From Asterias rubens (Eukaryota > Echinodermata > Asteroidea > Forcipulatida > Asteriidae), in contig NC_047063.1 in NCBI RefSeq assembly GCF_902459465.1, forward strand, positions 20,673,685 to 20,737,684: a DNA stretch of 64,000 nucleotides. The letters run 5' to 3'. A model generated the notes under the pieces. It did no database searches. It was not told the DNA's origin and saw only the letters and a program-made list of their open reading frames with translations. Made by a program: the position numbers and the translations under genes. Shown one piece after another: positions 61,619-64,000 of this stretch; within the stretch, counting starts at the first letter, position 1, and each line of letters begins with the position of its first letter.

Positions 61619-61971
61619 AAAAAGTCACTCGGCTGTTGTAAAAGCATGATTGATCTCTCTGATTCAGCGTGAAGCTAATAGCGGGAATGTTGATATGAAA
61701 TCTGCCCAACGTTCAACAAGAACAGCTTTTTAAAATTCCCGCTATTAGCTTCACGCTGAATCAGAGAGATGTCAATAGGAGTTACTGCGACAATGGAAAT
61801 GGGCACTTTTCACCTGTAAGCACATACCGCGATAACAATACTCGACCGATTGTAACAAACAAGGTGTCAAAATCACCGTGATTAAATAATCCGTCTCCTG
61901 GTATTTAAATTTTTAGAATATGAGTAACAATTTGAAAATTATATGTGCTTTTACAACAGCCGAGTGACTTG
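61619..61971. mobile_element. nested inverted-repeat element in intron 5
   Basis: Outer arms AAAGTCACTCGGCTGTTGTA (61620) and TACAACAGCCGAGTGACTT (61952) enclose inner arms CTGATTCAGCGTGAAGCTAA and TTAGCTTCACGCTGAATCAG (61660 and 61744). These near-perfect 26- and 39-base arms suggest a recent insertion. Confidence 0.85.
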
Positions 61972-62339
61972 TTTTGCTGTCTTCATGTTGCAAGTGGAAT
62001 ACCAGAGTATGGGTTCGATTCTCGGTCGTGACGATTGGGCCTTCCAAAAGCGAGGAACCAGTTACCATATGCTTCGTCATCCGGGCGGGACCAATCAAGC
62101 AAACACAATCAAAATAAAATCAAAGGCAATTTTAGTTGGAAACAAATAGTTGTTTGATAATGAAAAATAAGCATGGACATTCGAAACTGTGGAGGGACCC
62201 ACAAAGAAGCAAAGCTTGTAAGGTTATGGTTCCATGATGAGCAAGCTTGAGCATTGAGCCAATAATTATTGTGATGTCTTGTGTACTCCATGTAGCAAAA
62301 ATGTTAATGGAAGGACAGGTGTATTCTATTCAAAGAAGG

Positions 62340-62720
62340 CTCAATGCACAAGCTGCTAACAATGCAAGTAACTTAACTTAACTTAAATGCATTTATAAAG
62401 CGCTTTAACATTGTATATTTTGTTTGCGGTAACACCATGTGCGTATCTACTTGTTCTTAGAGAACTGTCTTGCTTTATTCTACTGCCGCGGAGTAGATAA
62501 TCGGAGGTTCGGGAGACTTCTCAGTTCTGAGAAGAACTGTCCTGCTTTTTAACTATTACCAGGGCGGATGGTATAGAAAATAGACTGGACTACTACTTTA
62601 GCTCATAGGATCGTAATTAATTGTACTGCCGCGGAGTCAGTTCTGAATTGGTCTCAACGTTTCGACTAGCTTGGTCTAGTCATCGTCACAGTCTCCCAAA
62701 TTTACATTGATACCTCACCA
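62340..62720 (-). mobile_element. Penelope-like repeat with a hammerhead-like motif
   Basis: The segment matches 47085-47355. On the - strand, near 62655-62700, it reads GATGACTAGACCAAGCTAGTCGAAACGTTGAG, a hairpin followed by GAAAC as in hammerhead cores. TTGATACCTCACCATGCAAT at 62707 recurs near 60200 and 36826. Confidence 0.5.
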
Positions 62721-62739
62721 TGCAATGCCTCAAATCCTA

Positions 62740-63180
62740 TATACGCTTTAACACTGTTTCAAAGCGCTGTACAGCCAAGAAAAAAAACATTAAAATTCAG
62801 AATAAAAAACATGAGCAAAAATAGCGATATGGTTTAAAAAATACAGAACAGTTAAAAAAGAAGCAACAATTTAGTAAAACAATTTCAATACAAACATTCA
62901 TATTATCGAAAATAAAATAAAAAAATAAGCGTCAGGCGAACCCCACATCTGATAAGAAAGGGAAACAAATTGAATAAAAGAATTAGTTCTCCTCTGCGAC
63001 CGCAAAACGCACACTGTAAAAATGGGGTCGGTTATGCCTAACCACAAAATTATAAAAGTGAAAATGTAGTCAAGAAAGTTGATACTAGCATAACAAAAAT
63101 CCAACTCAAAAACCTTATAAAAACCGCCCCAGAACATGAACAAGTAGTTACCAGAACAAGTAACTTACCTGAATCTCTCT
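62740..63180 (-). mobile_element. repeat remnant, possible LINE 3' end
   Basis: ACTGTTTCAAAGCGCTGTACAG at the left is the kind of 3' end seen on LINE remnants. The rest, read on the - strand, has only a weakly LINE-like frame (RRTNSFIQFVSLSYQMWG). Confidence 0.3.
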
Positions 63181-63443
63181 TTTACCAGTTTTGTATATTA
63201 AAATACCCAATCTTTTGTACGTATCAGGAGTTTAACTTGATCAGTAATTTAGTTAAATTTTTTTTTTGAAATCCATCGGGGTGCTGCTTTTTTTTTTCTT
63301 GCTTTTTTTTCGCTCCCACATGTATGTTTATGTTTTCTTTATCGTTCTGTTTTGTTTTACTTTGTAATTTTACATGTGAAATCAATAAATGAATGAAATT
63401 ATTTTTAATCACAATGAACTGATTGATGTTTTCCCTTACACAG

Positions 63444-63674
63444 TACGATCGCATTGTGTTTGATTTTGGTTCCGTAACCAACGACGGCTCGGACAGCGCC
63501 GATGATCAGAGCAGTAAGATCAAGCTGGAATTCACGGTGATTCTACAACAGACCAACGCCACACAATACGGCGAGACCTACTGGGTGTCGGCTGGTGTCA
63601 ACTACGGGGTGAATCTCGCTGAGGTCTGGGTCGGCCAGACGTCGTTCACCCCGGTCAGCGATATCGACAGCTGG
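63444..63674 (+). CDS. gene 3 exon 6: second part of the beta-sandwich module (gene continues beyond window)
   Basis: Encodes YDRIVFDFGSVTNDGSDSAD, then IKLEFTVILQQTNATQYGET and VSAGVNYGVNLAEVWVGQTS. Phase 0 both ends (ACACAG acceptor, GTAGGT donor). It has one N-glycosylation sequon (NAT). Together with exon 5 this makes a unit of about 170 residues that may recur downstream. The remaining gene lies outside the window. Confidence 0.78.
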
Positions 63675-64000
63675 GTAGGTACAATGAAAAAATGATCAGT
63701 TTTCAAACTGCATATTAATTATACACGAGTTATTTTCAGATTTGCATCCGCTTTTGTTGACTTATTTGGGGATCATAAAATTATACAATTGATTTTTCAG
63801 TGTAAGATAGAAAGATGATGTTATTGATTTGTTAACAATGCTAGACAGGCCCTATCTGTATCAGCGAGGATTCAGATCCAGTGATTCCATTGGATACAAT
63901 GATTTCATTGGATAAAATGCAGTGACATCACGGACCAATCAAAATCATTTGGAAAGCATAACTTTGGCTGTCTGCATGCTGTGACAATGTGTGTATTATG
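63675..64000. other. intron 6 of gene 3, open at the window edge
   Basis: No exon seen. A short tandem phrase (GATTCCATTGGATACAATGATTTCATTGGATA) lies at 63885-63917. Confidence 0.5.

Overview
The window is animal genomic DNA, most likely from an echinoderm or a related marine deuterostome. It has split genes with GT-AG introns, a single-exon rhodopsin-class receptor, LINEs of CR1/L2 type, and a very dense load of short fold-back (MITE-like) elements whose copies recur across the window. There are no prokaryotic operons. All three protein genes lie on the + strand. Species identity is an inference from sequence style.

Layout. (1) 1740-2807: an intact intronless class A GPCR of 355 residues, with a poly(A) signal about 240 bases after the stop. 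(2) 11431-38059: a complete leukotriene A4 hydrolase gene (LTA4H). I could reconstruct it as 16 coding exons that join in frame to a 619-residue protein. The zinc site, the GGMEN exopeptidase motif and the carboxylate-binding Arg/Lys are all present. Human Tyr378, which shapes product geometry and suicide inactivation, is replaced by Phe. A broken second copy of exon 1 lies 3.1 kb upstream. The introns hold a 1.4-kb satellite of palindromic 37-38-bp units, a 0.7-kb 12-bp minisatellite and a 390-bp inverted repeat that brackets exon 3. (3) 47821 to beyond the window end: the 5' part of a secreted or membrane-anchored extracellular gene (signal peptide, Cys-rich segment, EGF-like module, cadherin-like module with a furin-type site, then beta-sandwich-like exons). 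Six exons are visible and the gene runs off the right edge.

Between and inside these genes are two long LINEs on the - strand (about 38686-44345 and 51825-56265). Both sit in the centre of a pre-existing palindromic element. The first is decayed and is itself split by a 1066-bp solo LTR with a 4-base target duplication. The second is nearly intact and interrupts intron 2 of gene 3. At least 15 copies or fragments of one ~390-bp MITE family, several other fold-back families, tRNA-derived SINE pieces, degenerate LINE 3' ends and hammerhead-ribozyme-like relics of Penelope type fill most of the remaining sequence.

Functionally the three genes are not an obvious pathway: a receptor, a cytosolic bifunctional lipid-mediator enzyme and an adhesion-type protein. 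The most distinctive signals are in the LTA4H locus (the Phe substitution, the duplicated first exon, the inverted repeat around exon 3) and in the architecture of nested mobile elements.
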